64,000 bases of DNA from Actinopolyspora lacussalsi (GTDB taxonomy: Bacteria; Actinomycetota; Actinomycetes; Mycobacteriales; Pseudonocardiaceae), in assembly GCA_030803735.1 (NCBI GenBank), contig JAURUC010000001.1, positions 1,125,501 through 1,189,500 on the forward strand, given 5' to 3'. Below, one piece after another: positions 7,977 to 15,985 of this stretch. The translations under genes and the position numbers were made by a program. The number at the start of each line of letters is the position of its first letter. The stretch's first letter is position 1. Under the pieces are notes generated by a model that did no database searches, had not been told where the DNA came from, and saw only the letters and a list, made by a program, of their open reading frames with translations.

Positions 7977-8420
7977 TCAGTCGAATCGTCCGCCGCGCAG
8001 CGCCGTGGTGAAAGCCGCCCAGGCAGCAGGCGATTTCCGCAGGCTGACAAGCCTGCGGCTTGCAACCGCCTCATCGCCGCACGGTAAACGGCTATCTCCT
8101 CGGGCTGCCGGTAGTAGTACCCCTTGACACGTGTGTCCACATAGACGGTTCCTGGATCGTTCTCCAGCTCGGGCGGGAAAGCCAGATATATGAAAGCGCC
8201 TTCTATGCCGGTATGAGCTCCGACGGACATGGGCAGCACTTGTACGGCTCTTCCACGAGACGCAACAGGTGATGGAGCTGTTCACGGGTCATGTCTCCAC
8301 CTCCGACGGAGTGCGCAACGCGGACTCATGGACGACCGACCACAGGTCACCCCGGAACTGGTCACCGACGGAGTCGCACGTACCACCCACCTGTTCCAGG
8401 AACGCGTGCCCTGTGCTAAC
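7977..8420 (-). pseudogene. Decayed DUF5753 (XRE-type) regulator fused to a DUF397 tail
   Basis: Read from right to left, three frames carry consecutive pieces of a known pair. RGDLWSVVHESALRTP (about 8375-8305), MTREQLHHLLRLVEEPY (8293-8243) and LPMSVGAHTGIEGAFIYLAF followed by VYVDTRVKGYYYRQPEEI (8239-8090) line up in order with the C-terminal sensor half of DUF5753 regulators, but are separated by single-base-type frame changes near 8294 and 8243. Then SPAAWAAFTTALRGGRFD (ending at the TGA at 7977-7979) is the C-terminus of a DUF397 protein, normally the next gene. The helix-turn-helix domain of the regulator and the front of DUF397 are missing. This is a remnant of a regulator/DUF397 pair, common in actinomycetes, and is unlikely to be functional. 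The right boundary is approximate. Confidence 0.7.
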
Positions 8421-8577
8421 CGGTACGGCTGACCGTGGGGCCGGACGGAACCCACACCGTGTGGCTGGACACTCCGCAGCGGCCGGTCCGCACACTGGAG
8501 TAGTGCTTACCAGTACCCCTGCACAACACCGTCCCGAGACCGAGAACCACTGCTCGTCCCGCAAACGGCATCGCGAA

Positions 8578-9216
8578 TCAGCGAACCCGGACAGCGAAAA
8601 CGATCACATTGTCGAGATAGTCACCGGAGCGCTCGTCGAAAACCCCACCGCAAGTGATAAGCCGTAACCCGGGGGCAGCTGTCTCAGCGTAAACCCTGTT
8701 CGTCGGGAAATCGGACTTGGCGTGTCGCTCGCTGCGATACGTCCGGAACACGGCAGTGGATCCGTCAGCTCGATCCACGAACACCCGGTTTCCGGGCGAC
8801 AACGTGTCCAGTTCGTAGAACACCGCCGGACCGTTCCTCGAGTCGACGTGTCCCGCGATCACGGCCGGGCCCTGTTCACCGGGTTCAGGTCCCGCACGCC
8901 ACCAACCGGTTCGATTCGCCGAATCCGGAGCGGCCAGTCTGCCCTCATCGGTGAGTTCCAAGGGATCAACCGGAGCGACCAGCTCCAAAGCGGGAATCCG
9001 AACACGAACGGGCAAGGCCTGCTGTCGGGGAACGAAGCGTTGGTCGATAGCTGTGTTCGCACTGACCGCGGATCGTGCCCGGGTGGATTCAGGGCCCGCG
9101 GGCGCGGCTGCTCCGGTCAACAACCACGGAAGTGCCAACAGGAGCGTAGCGGCCACGGGAACCCATACCCCGTGACCGCTACGCACTACCGACGAACCAC
9201 GACCGAGGAAGCTCAT
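8578..9216 (-). CDS. Class F sortase
   Basis: A 212-residue membrane-anchored transpeptidase. An N-terminal hydrophobic segment (about residues 17-38) precedes the sortase barrel. RVRIPALELVAPVDPL is the typical first strand of class F sortases, AVIAGHVDS holds the catalytic His, LRLITCGGVFDERSGDYLDNVIVFA holds the catalytic Cys (TCGG) and the downstream Arg. Class F enzymes are actinobacterial. Its ATG directly follows the stop codon of the Excalibur gene (TGAATG), implying translational coupling. The likely partner is that neighbour or cell-wall proteins elsewhere, although no LPxTG motif is seen next door. Confidence 0.9.
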   Translation of the reverse strand: MSFLGRGSSVVRSGHGVWVPVAATLLLALPWLLTGAAAPAGPESTRARSAVSANTAIDQRFVPRQQALPVRVRIPALELVAPVDPLELTDEGRLAAPDSANRTGWWRAGPEPGEQGPAVIAGHVDSRNGPAVFYELDTLSPGNRVFVDRADGSTAVFRTYRSERHAKSDFPTNRVYAETAAPGLRLITCGGVFDERSGDYLDNVIVFAVRVR

Positions 9217-9672
9217 TCACGCTCCGCCGGAGGAACGACGGCGGAACATCAGAAGCACTCCACCGGCGAATGCCACCCCGCCTGCCGCGCTCAACGGCAA
9301 CAGCAATTGGGAATCACCATGAGTGGCGGCACCACCGTATCCGGCATCCACCCCGCCAGAAGGAGCGGCACCGGAGTCTCCCCGGGTATCTGCGGTTCCA
9401 TCTCCGTTCTCACTATCACCACCGACGGCACCGTTGTTGTCCTCGGTGGATTCCGTGGAGTCGGAAGAAAGATCCTCACAGGCGATCCCGTCGTCGTCAG
9501 CGTCCAGCCTTTCCGGATCGCCAGGCACGGAGTCGTAGGCCCGCTGAGCCTCTTGCTGCGTGGCGAAATCCTTACAGCCACGATCCGCGGATTGCGCCGT
9601 GGCCAAGCCCGCCAGTGGTAAGGAGATCCCAACCGTGAGCGCCGTAGTGGCAGCGATCTTGCGAAGTGTCAT
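9217..9672 (-). CDS. Excalibur calcium-binding domain surface protein
   Basis: A 151-residue exported protein. A signal peptide (residues ~1-27, ending LAGLATAQS) is followed by the Excalibur domain GCKDFATQQEAQRAYDSV...DADDDGIACEDL, with the conserved Cys pair and the DxDxDG calcium loop. A low-complexity acidic Ser/Gly/Asp linker follows, then a C-terminal hydrophobic helix and basic tail (FRRRSSGGA). The layout resembles a wall-anchored protein, but I find no LPxTG-like sequence before the last helix, so it is probably a membrane-tethered surface protein. Start at 9672 was chosen for the signal peptide; the frame extends up to 9714. It is coupled to the sortase gene. Confidence 0.85.
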   Translation of the reverse strand: MTLRKIAATTALTVGISLPLAGLATAQSADRGCKDFATQQEAQRAYDSVPGDPERLDADDDGIACEDLSSDSTESTEDNNGAVGGDSENGDGTADTRGDSGAAPSGGVDAGYGGAATHGDSQLLLPLSAAGGVAFAGGVLLMFRRRSSGGA

Positions 9673-9989
9673 GGCTACCCACTTTCCTCGACAACAGTGG
9701 CAGACGAAGAACAAGTAGTGACACTACAGATCACAATTTAGAGGGAACCATACACACGGAAGCGTGAAAGCTAGACAAAGAATATCACTTTCAGTAGCAA
9801 TCAACATCGCTACAGCAGGTAATCGAGCCACGTCCAGCGTAAAGAATGGATCGAACGGGCAACTGAACGTTTACAGCGGGCCCGTACTGCCGACAACGGA
9901 AAGCAAGAAGCGAAAAGATCCGGCCGCGCGGCCCGAGGGCGACCGCGCGGCCGGAGTGGTGCGACCGACTCGAACTCACATCGGACGGG
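9673..9989. other. Intergenic region upstream of the Excalibur/sortase operon
   Basis: This AT-richer stretch holds an inverted repeat GTAGTG-A-CACTAC (9715-9727) about 45 nt upstream of the Excalibur start, a candidate operator, and the terminator of the GH5 gene at 9919-9953. No gene is supported. Confidence 0.5.
9919..9953 (-). terminator. Intrinsic terminator after the GH5 mannanase-like gene
   Basis: Perfect 12-bp GC stem (9919-9930 with 9942-9953), 11-nt loop, followed on the minus strand by GATCTTTTC. It lies 36 nt past the GH5 stop codon. Confidence 0.75.
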
Positions 9990-10997
9990 TCAGTACACCG
10001 AGGACTCCTCGGAGGTCTCCCGGATGCCGTTGGGGCCGTTGATGATGCGCTCGCCCCACGGGGTCAACTGGTTCGGGTCGAAGTCCCGCACCATGTCGAG
10101 GTATTCGACCCCACCGCTGTTGCCGCTCCAGGACCAGCCGATGTAGCCGAGCCCGAGCGACTCGGCGGTGGCCATGACGGCGTCCTCGGCCGGGTCACCA
10201 TCGGAGTGGCGATGCCCGAACTCACCGACCATGATGGGCAGCCCTGCGTCGACGAAGTGGTTCAGGTAGTTCCTGACCTTGGTGGCGGTGTCGAACACGC
10301 CGTACATGTGGACGGAGAACACGGTGTTGCGCAGCGGGTCGGCCTGGAATACCGAAGCGGCGTCGTCGCGCATCGTGTACGTCCAGTCCTGGCCCCAGTT
10401 CGGGGCGTCGGCGATCAGGGTGTGCTGGAACCCGAGATCGCGCATCCGCTGGATGGCGTTCGAGGTGTCCTCGGCCCACGCCTCGTAACCGGTGTTGCCG
10501 AACGGCTCGTTGCCGAGGTTGATGAGGACGTGGTCCTCTTCTCCGATCAACGCGCTCTTGACGCTGTTCCAGTAGTCCACCGCACGCGACAGCGGCACCG
10601 CACCGGACTTCTCCGGATAGCCGATGGTGTCGTGCACCTCCAGCACGCAGACCAGCTTGTTGTGCTCGCAGTTCTCGACCACGGACGCCACGTCGGCGGT
10701 GTCGTTGCGGTTCCAGAGGTCACCGCTGCTGAGTACCACACGCACGGTGTTGGCGCCCGTGGCCTTGATGTCGGCCAGCGAGTCCGTTTCGTTCGGATAC
10801 CACGTGTGGGCGTGGTTAATCCCGCGCATCACGAAATCGTTCCCGTTGGCGTCGAGCAGTCTGCCGTTGGAGACGTGGAATCCCATTGCCGCCGCGGCTT
10901 TCCCGGTCATCCCGAACGAAAGCTGCGAAAGCGTCAGCAACACCGACATGGCCAGCACGGTGAGGACGGCGGCGGGTAACCTCAATCGTCGTTTCAT
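9990..10997 (-). CDS. Secreted glycoside hydrolase family 5 (beta-mannanase-like)
   Basis: A 335-residue secreted hydrolase. A signal peptide (residues ~1-37, RRLRL then a long hydrophobic run ending GKAAAA) is followed by a single (beta/alpha)8 domain starting FHVSNGRLLDANGNDFVMRG. Clan GH-A markers are visible: LINLGNEPFG with the acid/base Glu (~164), HMYGVF, and IMVGEFGH with the nucleophile Glu (~259), plus GWSWSGN near the end. The pattern matches GH5 subfamily 8 endo-beta-1,4-mannanases, so mannan or glucomannan is the likely substrate. Start at 10997 has GGAGG 6 nt upstream; the frame upstream of it is non-coding. No carbohydrate-binding module is present. Confidence 0.88.
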   Translation of the reverse strand: MKRRLRLPAAVLTVLAMSVLLTLSQLSFGMTGKAAAAMGFHVSNGRLLDANGNDFVMRGINHAHTWYPNETDSLADIKATGANTVRVVLSSGDLWNRNDTADVASVVENCEHNKLVCVLEVHDTIGYPEKSGAVPLSRAVDYWNSVKSALIGEEDHVLINLGNEPFGNTGYEAWAEDTSNAIQRMRDLGFQHTLIADAPNWGQDWTYTMRDDAASVFQADPLRNTVFSVHMYGVFDTATKVRNYLNHFVDAGLPIMVGEFGHRHSDGDPAEDAVMATAESLGLGYIGWSWSGNSGGVEYLDMVRDFDPNQLTPWGERIINGPNGIRETSEESSVY

Positions 10998-11157
10998 GTT
11001 TTCCTCCGAAAACATTCTCGAACATTCCATCGCGTCGCGCCGCCGACCACACCTCCGTTCCGCTGTCAGCATCGCCGATCGAGATGTGCTCGTTCGGCGC
11101 GACTGGTCGACACGCCGACAACGTCGATTCCGCGAGCCGACCGAGACGCGGCGGCAC

Positions 11158-13095
11158 TCATGCCGCGTCGAAACTCGACATACGCAGCACTCGAACTTCG
11201 TAGGGTGGCAGTTCGAGGGTGTCCACGGGCTTCTCATCGTCCAGACCGGTGAGTTCGCCCGCCGTCGCTTCCGGAGTCACCCGCAGCGGCTCCGGGCTCT
11301 GGCTGGTGAGAAAGACGAAGCGCCGCCCGTCACGGTGCCGCAGCACGTCCGCGCTCACGGCAGGATCGGCCACCCGCACGCTCCGCCGCACCCCGGCGAA
11401 CTCGGCCAGCGCGTCGTAGAGCCCTACCGCGGCATCCGGATTCGCCCCGGGAGTCCAGTCGGCCATGTGCTCGATCGGGTAAGTACACAGCACCGTCCAA
11501 CCGGAACCGACCCGGTTGCGCAGCACCGCAGGCTCGCCGTCCTGATCCACGGCCACGACCTCCGCATCGGTGGCCCGCACCGGCAGCCTGGCCCGGCTGT
11601 GCTGATTACCGGCTACCGGCAGCGACAGCTTCGTGCCCGCGGCCAGACCGCCGAAGTCCGCCCGGAAGGTGAGCTCGACTTCGTCGCGTTCGATCGGATC
11701 CACCTGCCCGTACCACAACTGGTGCTTCACCCCGAAGATCCGGTCGAGTCCGGCGATCCACGGGCCGCGCTGGAACGAACCGGTGCCGTGGCAGTAAGAG
11801 AGGTAGACCGTGGCCCCCGAGGCCGCGAGTTCCTCCAACCTGCCCGTCGAGGGCGCGGTCAGTTGTTTGGCCGAGGGCAGCAGATACAGCGAGCAGTCCT
11901 CGACGATACCGTCCCGCTCCCGGCAGAGTCCGATCGGGAGGTCGGCCAGTTTCGCGCTGGTGTAAGCCTGACGCAACGTGCTGAACGCGAACCGTGCGTC
12001 GTCGCCGTCGCTGATCGGGATGTCGCCCTCCAGGTGCTCCGGGACGATCATCGCGGCCCGCGCCGGTTCCCGCTCACAACCGAGCACGTCGATCGCGGCG
12101 AGAGTCGCGGAGAACCGCGCCATCTCGCGCAGTTGCGGCTTGGGCTCGCGCCCCGAGGTGGTCAGGCCGAAGTGGAGCTCGAAGGGGTGATGCCGGTACG
12201 GGTCCTGCTCGGCGAGTTCGTCGAAATCGGTGTTGTTCCAGGCCATCCAGCCGGTGGAGCCGGCGAGCAGGCTGTTGTGCAGCACCTGCCGGTAGTAGAC
12301 CGCCGCGTGCTCGTCGGAGGCGAAGTCCGAGGACAGCCCGAACTCCTCCAACACCACGGGACTGCCCAACGTGGTGGTGAGCTCACAGATGAAGGCCGCC
12401 CCGAAGTGCTGCCGGATCCGGTCGTCCTCCATGCGATAGACGTGCGGACCAAGGAAATCGGTCAACGAGGCCAGGTCACGCACCGAGAACCCGTTGTCGG
12501 TTCCGGTGATCTCGGCACCCCAGGCACCGTCGCCGATGGAGACCGGCTGGGTGGCCCCACCCGCCCGCACCGAGCGGACCATCAGGCCCGCCCAGGCAGT
12601 CACGCTCTCCCGATCGGCGGGCTCGCCGTAGATCGGCATCTCGTTGCTGATCAACCACCCCGCCACCGCGGGATGATCGGTGTAGCGCGCGGTGAGCTGT
12701 TCGACGAACCAGCTCTGCCGGTCCAACAGCCATACGTCCCGATAGAGGTCACGACCCCCGCGCCAGGGTGGATCGAAGTTCTCACCGGACATGTGCCCCA
12801 CCAGGAAGGTCGGCACGGTCCGCATGCCCGTTTCGACGTGTGCGTTCAGGAAATCCGCGTAGGCGGCGGCACAGTTCTCGTCGATCCGGTCGGGCTCCGG
12901 CATGAAGTCGGGCCAGAAGAAGAACGACCTGGTCAGTGTCAAGCCGTGCTCACGCAGCACGGCGAGCTCGGCACGGACCAACTCGGGATCGTAACGAGTC
13001 CACATCCGCGGCCCGCCGGACGCGGACCAGAAATTGGCCCCGAACCAGCTGACCGGGCCGTCCTTCGTCTCGACGAAGGCGAAACCACGACGCAT
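11158..13095 (-). CDS. Cytoplasmic clan GH-A glycoside hydrolase (GH5-like, beta-mannosidase type)
   Basis: A 645-residue protein without signal peptide. FAFVETKDGPVSWFGANFWS opens a TIM-barrel catalytic domain; GWLISNEMPIYG carries the likely acid/base Glu (~152) and VVLEEFGLSS the nucleophile Glu (~251). About 250 further residues look like a Rossmann-like beta-galactosidase-trimerisation-type domain (LYLLPSAKQL, GATVYLSY) and a C-terminal beta domain. Family members act on oligosaccharides inside the cell; beta-mannosidase or a related exo-activity fits the neighbouring mannanase, but the exact substrate is inferred. Start at 13095 has GGGAG 8 nt upstream. A degenerate CebR-like 14-mer (13095-13108, 11 of 14 matches) overlaps this start. 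Confidence 0.8.
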   Translation of the reverse strand: MRRGFAFVETKDGPVSWFGANFWSASGGPRMWTRYDPELVRAELAVLREHGLTLTRSFFFWPDFMPEPDRIDENCAAAYADFLNAHVETGMRTVPTFLVGHMSGENFDPPWRGGRDLYRDVWLLDRQSWFVEQLTARYTDHPAVAGWLISNEMPIYGEPADRESVTAWAGLMVRSVRAGGATQPVSIGDGAWGAEITGTDNGFSVRDLASLTDFLGPHVYRMEDDRIRQHFGAAFICELTTTLGSPVVLEEFGLSSDFASDEHAAVYYRQVLHNSLLAGSTGWMAWNNTDFDELAEQDPYRHHPFELHFGLTTSGREPKPQLREMARFSATLAAIDVLGCEREPARAAMIVPEHLEGDIPISDGDDARFAFSTLRQAYTSAKLADLPIGLCRERDGIVEDCSLYLLPSAKQLTAPSTGRLEELAASGATVYLSYCHGTGSFQRGPWIAGLDRIFGVKHQLWYGQVDPIERDEVELTFRADFGGLAAGTKLSLPVAGNQHSRARLPVRATDAEVVAVDQDGEPAVLRNRVGSGWTVLCTYPIEHMADWTPGANPDAAVGLYDALAEFAGVRRSVRVADPAVSADVLRHRDGRRFVFLTSQSPEPLRVTPEATAGELTGLDDEKPVDTLELPPYEVRVLRMSSFDAA

Positions 13096-13170
13096 CCGTG
13101 CGCTCCCATCAACAGTGTGCGGACCGCTGCGGCTCGCGGAATCCGAGTCGCGAATCCACACGAAACACTG

Positions 13171-13205
13171 AAGTGAATTGGATCACTTAAGCGATTAACA
13201 GTCAA
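13171..13205 (-). promoter_or_regulatory. Promoter with overlapping LacI-type operator for the GH5-like gene
   Basis: On the minus strand TTGACT (13205-13200) is a good -35. Directly downstream lie TTAATCGCTTAA (13198-13187), a 10-of-12 dyad with a central CG as in LacI-family operators, and a second dyad AAGTGA-N6-TCACTT (13171-13188). Both cover the spacer and -10 region, so a bound repressor would block transcription. The adjacent LacI gene is the obvious candidate regulator; this is inferred. Confidence 0.5.
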
Positions 13206-13286
13206 GGCGAAACCACGTGGGACAGGAAGCACGGACGGCCTTCGAATCCCGAACCGGACGGACGAAGCGCCTTCGATTCCCGGGGC

Positions 13287-14309
13287 TCACCCCGAGTGAG
13301 ATCCGGTGCTGTGCCGCTCGACGAACTCCGGATCGGAGGTGCGCCGGTCCTCGAGCGTTGACCTGCTGCGCAGTTCGAGCAGCATCCGCACCGCGGTGGC
13401 TCCGCGTTCGGCGATCGGTCTGCGCACCGCTGACAACGCGGGTCGAACCAACCGGCACAGCGCGGAATCGTCCCAGGCCACCAGCGAGACGTCCTCCGGA
13501 ACGGACAGTCCCAGCTCCCGCACCACCCCCAGTGCGGAGACGGCCATCACGTCGTTGTCGAACACCAGGGCGCTCGGAGCCTCCGACGAGGAGAGCGCCG
13601 CACGGACGACACGCGCGGCGGACTCGTCAGTGTAGTCGGCGTGCACGATCCGGGCCCCCTCCAAACCGAGTCGTGCCGCCGCCTCGGTGAACGCGTCCGA
13701 GCGAATACCGGTGTGCACGAACTCCTCCGGCCCGGCCACCCGTGTGATCCAGCGGTGCCCGAGCGCCGCGAGCCGTTCGAGCACCTCGGTCATCACGCCC
13801 CGGTCGTCGGTCCACACGGAGGGCAGGCCCAACCGATCGACCGGATCGGCCAGCAGCACGGCGGGCAACCCGAGCTCGCGTACGAGCCGGACCCGGGGAT
13901 CCTCATGACGCAGATCCACCAGCAGCACACCGTCGACCCTGCCCTCGGCGGCCCAGCGACGATAGGTCGCGAGTTCGGCTTCGGCGTTGTCGGTGACCTG
14001 CAGCAGCAGCGCGGTGGGGCCATCGGCCAGCTCGGCCTGGATCCCGGAGATCAGCTGCATGAAGTACGGCTCGACCCCGATCTCGCGGGCGGGGCGGTCC
14101 ACCACCAGCCCCACCGCTTCGGCCCTGCCGCCGGTCAGCGAGCGCGCGGCGCTGCTCGGTGCCCAGCCCAGCTCGGCCGCGATCCGCAGAATGCGGTCGC
14201 GGGTCGCCGCCGAGACCCCGGGGCGCTTGTTGAGCGCGTAGGAGACCGCGCCGGTGGAGACTCCCGCCGCTCTGGCGATGTCGGAGATCGTCGGGCGCTT
14301 CGACGGCAT
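13287..14309 (-). CDS. LacI family transcriptional regulator
   Basis: A 340-residue repressor. Residues 1-55 are the LacI helix-turn-helix and hinge: TISDIARAAGVSTGAVSYALNKRPGVS followed by LGWAPSSAARSLTGGR. The remainder is a periplasmic-binding-protein-like sensor (GLVVDRP, VDGVLLVD, DNDVMAVSALGVVRELGLSVPEDVSLVAWDD). The start at 14309 follows GGGGACG. It lies directly upstream of and co-directional with the cytoplasmic GH5-like gene, whose promoter contains LacI-type dyads, so it probably controls mannan- or beta-glycan-derived sugar use. It is distinct from the CebR-like regulator at 29.9-31.0 kb. Confidence 0.9.
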   Translation of the reverse strand: MPSKRPTISDIARAAGVSTGAVSYALNKRPGVSAATRDRILRIAAELGWAPSSAARSLTGGRAEAVGLVVDRPAREIGVEPYFMQLISGIQAELADGPTALLLQVTDNAEAELATYRRWAAEGRVDGVLLVDLRHEDPRVRLVRELGLPAVLLADPVDRLGLPSVWTDDRGVMTEVLERLAALGHRWITRVAGPEEFVHTGIRSDAFTEAAARLGLEGARIVHADYTDESAARVVRAALSSSEAPSALVFDNDVMAVSALGVVRELGLSVPEDVSLVAWDDSALCRLVRPALSAVRRPIAERGATAVRMLLELRSRSTLEDRRTSDPEFVERHSTGSHSG

Positions 14310-14454
14310 CACGTCCCCGGGTGCTGCTGTGGTGTACGGCAACACCCTAGTAGAGGAGCTCCGCCGGCCGGTTTCCCCGCTGTTCCGCGTTTCCCGTCGG
14401 GCGGAACCTCCGGCGGACTCCCGCACGGAACGCCCGAGTCGGATAGGCACCCGC

Positions 14455-14487
14455 GGGGAGGTTCCCGTGGCCGCCGGAAACCTCCCC
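14455..14487 (-). terminator. Hairpin terminator after the SGNH hydrolase gene
   Basis: 13-bp stem with one mismatch (14455-14467 with 14475-14487) and a 7-nt loop, just past the SGNH stop codon. No T-run, as is common for actinomycete terminators. Confidence 0.5.
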
Positions 14488-14507
14488 AGGACAGCTGCGA
14501 GAACGGA

Positions 14508-15800
14508 TCAGTGGTGCGCGGAACCCGTCACCGTCGCGGCCCGGTCCACCGACACCGCGAGCAGTTCGTCGAGATCCACGGCATCCGCCATGGCGGCGGT
14601 ACCGGCATCGCCGGGGTGCAGCCCGTCACCGCCGTCGTAGCTCGGTCGCAACCGCAGCGGCGCGTCGGGATCGGCGGTGGCCGCCGCGAAGTCGATCACC
14701 GCGTCGAACCGGCCGCTATTCCTGATCCACTCGTTGACCCGCTGCCGGGTGTCCTCCCGCTGCTGGGTCCAGACGCTCGATCCCTTGAACGGCGTGATCG
14801 TGCCGCCCAACACGGTCACTCCCCGAGCGTGGGCCAGCTCGATCAGCCGCTCGTAGCCCGCGATCATCTCATCGGCGGTGGCGTTGTAGCCGATATCGTT
14901 TATCCCCTCCAGCACGATCACGCTGCGCACCCCGGACTGGCTCAACACGTCCCCGGCGAACCGGTCCACCCCGGCAATCCCGTAATAGGGCTGCCCGGGG
15001 CGCTCGGCCAGCAGTCGGTTACCGCCGAGCCCCGCGTTGACGACCGAGAGGGTGGCGCCGCTTCTGGCGTGCAACCGTCGCGCCAGATGGTCGGGCCAAC
15101 GTTGATTGGAGTTGTAAGTGGTGGCGGCGGTGTCGGTGATCGAGTCTCCGAAGGCGACCACCGTGCCCTCGATTCGTGGACTCGGGCGCACATCGACGGC
15201 ATCCGCCACGACCCAACACGGCATGGTGCTGTATCCCGAACCGGCCGGATCGGCAGCGGTGTCACCCCGTGCCAGGTAGTTGGTCTGATTGGCGAAGGGA
15301 TGATTGGTCAGCGCACCGGTGGTCTCGGGAAGGTGAACGCTGATCAGCAGCGTGGACAGCGCCTCGACCCGCAGCTCGACCGGATCGCTGTAGCGGTACT
15401 CGCCCGCCGGGATCACGGTGCTCGAGCTCCCGCCGAACCTCAGTTCGCGCATGGTTCCGGGCACGGCGGTGGCACCGGCGGAGCGCACCGCGACAGTCGC
15501 GTGGCCGCTCCGAAGCGGAGCGTTCCCGTACACGTTGCTGAGTCTGATCCGGACCTCGGAACCGCCGCTGCTGATGAACACGGCATCGCGCACCGTGGCG
15601 TCGTCGACCCCCTCCCCCGCCGGGCACGAGTCGGTTCCCGGAAGATCGCTGCCTCGCACGGGACTGGCCGCCCATGCGGCCACCCATTCCTGGGCACGCG
15701 GCTCCGGCTCAGGACGAGCGGTGGCGGCCGGCGCGGTCGCGGCAACGGCGGCCAGACAGCCGAGCAGGCACAGCAACGTACGAAGGACCAAACCACGCAA
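14508..15800 (-). CDS. Secreted SGNH/GDSL hydrolase (esterase)
   Basis: A 430-residue exported serine esterase. After a signal peptide (residues ~1-30, TLLCLLGCLAAVAATAPAATA) comes an N-terminal beta domain of ~160 residues. The SGNH domain follows: VVAFGDSITDTA (catalytic Ser), LGGNRLL, EGINDIG (oxyanion residues) and DGLHPGDAG (catalytic Asp and His). Such two-part proteins act as secreted carbohydrate or acyl esterases; acetyl-xylan or oligosaccharide deacetylation is plausible here but not proven. TTG at 15800 is chosen as start because GAGGAG lies 9 nt upstream and because a CebR-type box sits 50 nt further up, where a promoter is expected. The open frame continues to 15950 through that operator. 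Confidence 0.85.
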   Translation of the reverse strand: MRGLVLRTLLCLLGCLAAVAATAPAATARPEPEPRAQEWVAAWAASPVRGSDLPGTDSCPAGEGVDDATVRDAVFISSGGSEVRIRLSNVYGNAPLRSGHATVAVRSAGATAVPGTMRELRFGGSSSTVIPAGEYRYSDPVELRVEALSTLLISVHLPETTGALTNHPFANQTNYLARGDTAADPAGSGYSTMPCWVVADAVDVRPSPRIEGTVVAFGDSITDTAATTYNSNQRWPDHLARRLHARSGATLSVVNAGLGGNRLLAERPGQPYYGIAGVDRFAGDVLSQSGVRSVIVLEGINDIGYNATADEMIAGYERLIELAHARGVTVLGGTITPFKGSSVWTQQREDTRQRVNEWIRNSGRFDAVIDFAAATADPDAPLRLRPSYDGGDGLHPGDAGTAAMADAVDLDELLAVSVDRAATVTGSAHH

Positions 15801-15849
15801 CGGATATCGCTCCTCGGATTCTCGACGAACTCCGATCGACAACAGCACA

Positions 15850-15863
15850 TGTGAGCGCTCCCA
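15850..15863 (-). promoter_or_regulatory. CebR-type operator upstream of SGNH hydrolase
   Basis: On the minus strand TGGGAGCGCTCACA, 12 of 14 matches to the palindrome TGGGAGCGCTCCCA known as the CebR target in streptomycetes. It lies 50 nt before the TTG start and puts the esterase in the cellulose-response regulon. Confidence 0.7.
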
Positions 15864-15985
15864 GAAACTCAACACACGATTCCTCGAATTCGCTACCGCC
15901 GATCCGGTTACGGCAGGAGAATTCGGGAAAGTAACGGGAGATCGGCACACCGGGACAATGCGGAAATCGGAGGTTTCACGCGGGA

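Noticed and set aside
10624..13176. 850-codon plus-strand open frame
   Set aside because: It is the antisense shadow of the two clan GH-A hydrolase genes, with composition (Arg, His, Gly) typical of a complementary frame in GC-rich DNA.
13641..15854. 737-codon plus-strand open frame
   Set aside because: Antisense to the LacI and SGNH genes, which have full family motifs; low-complexity composition.
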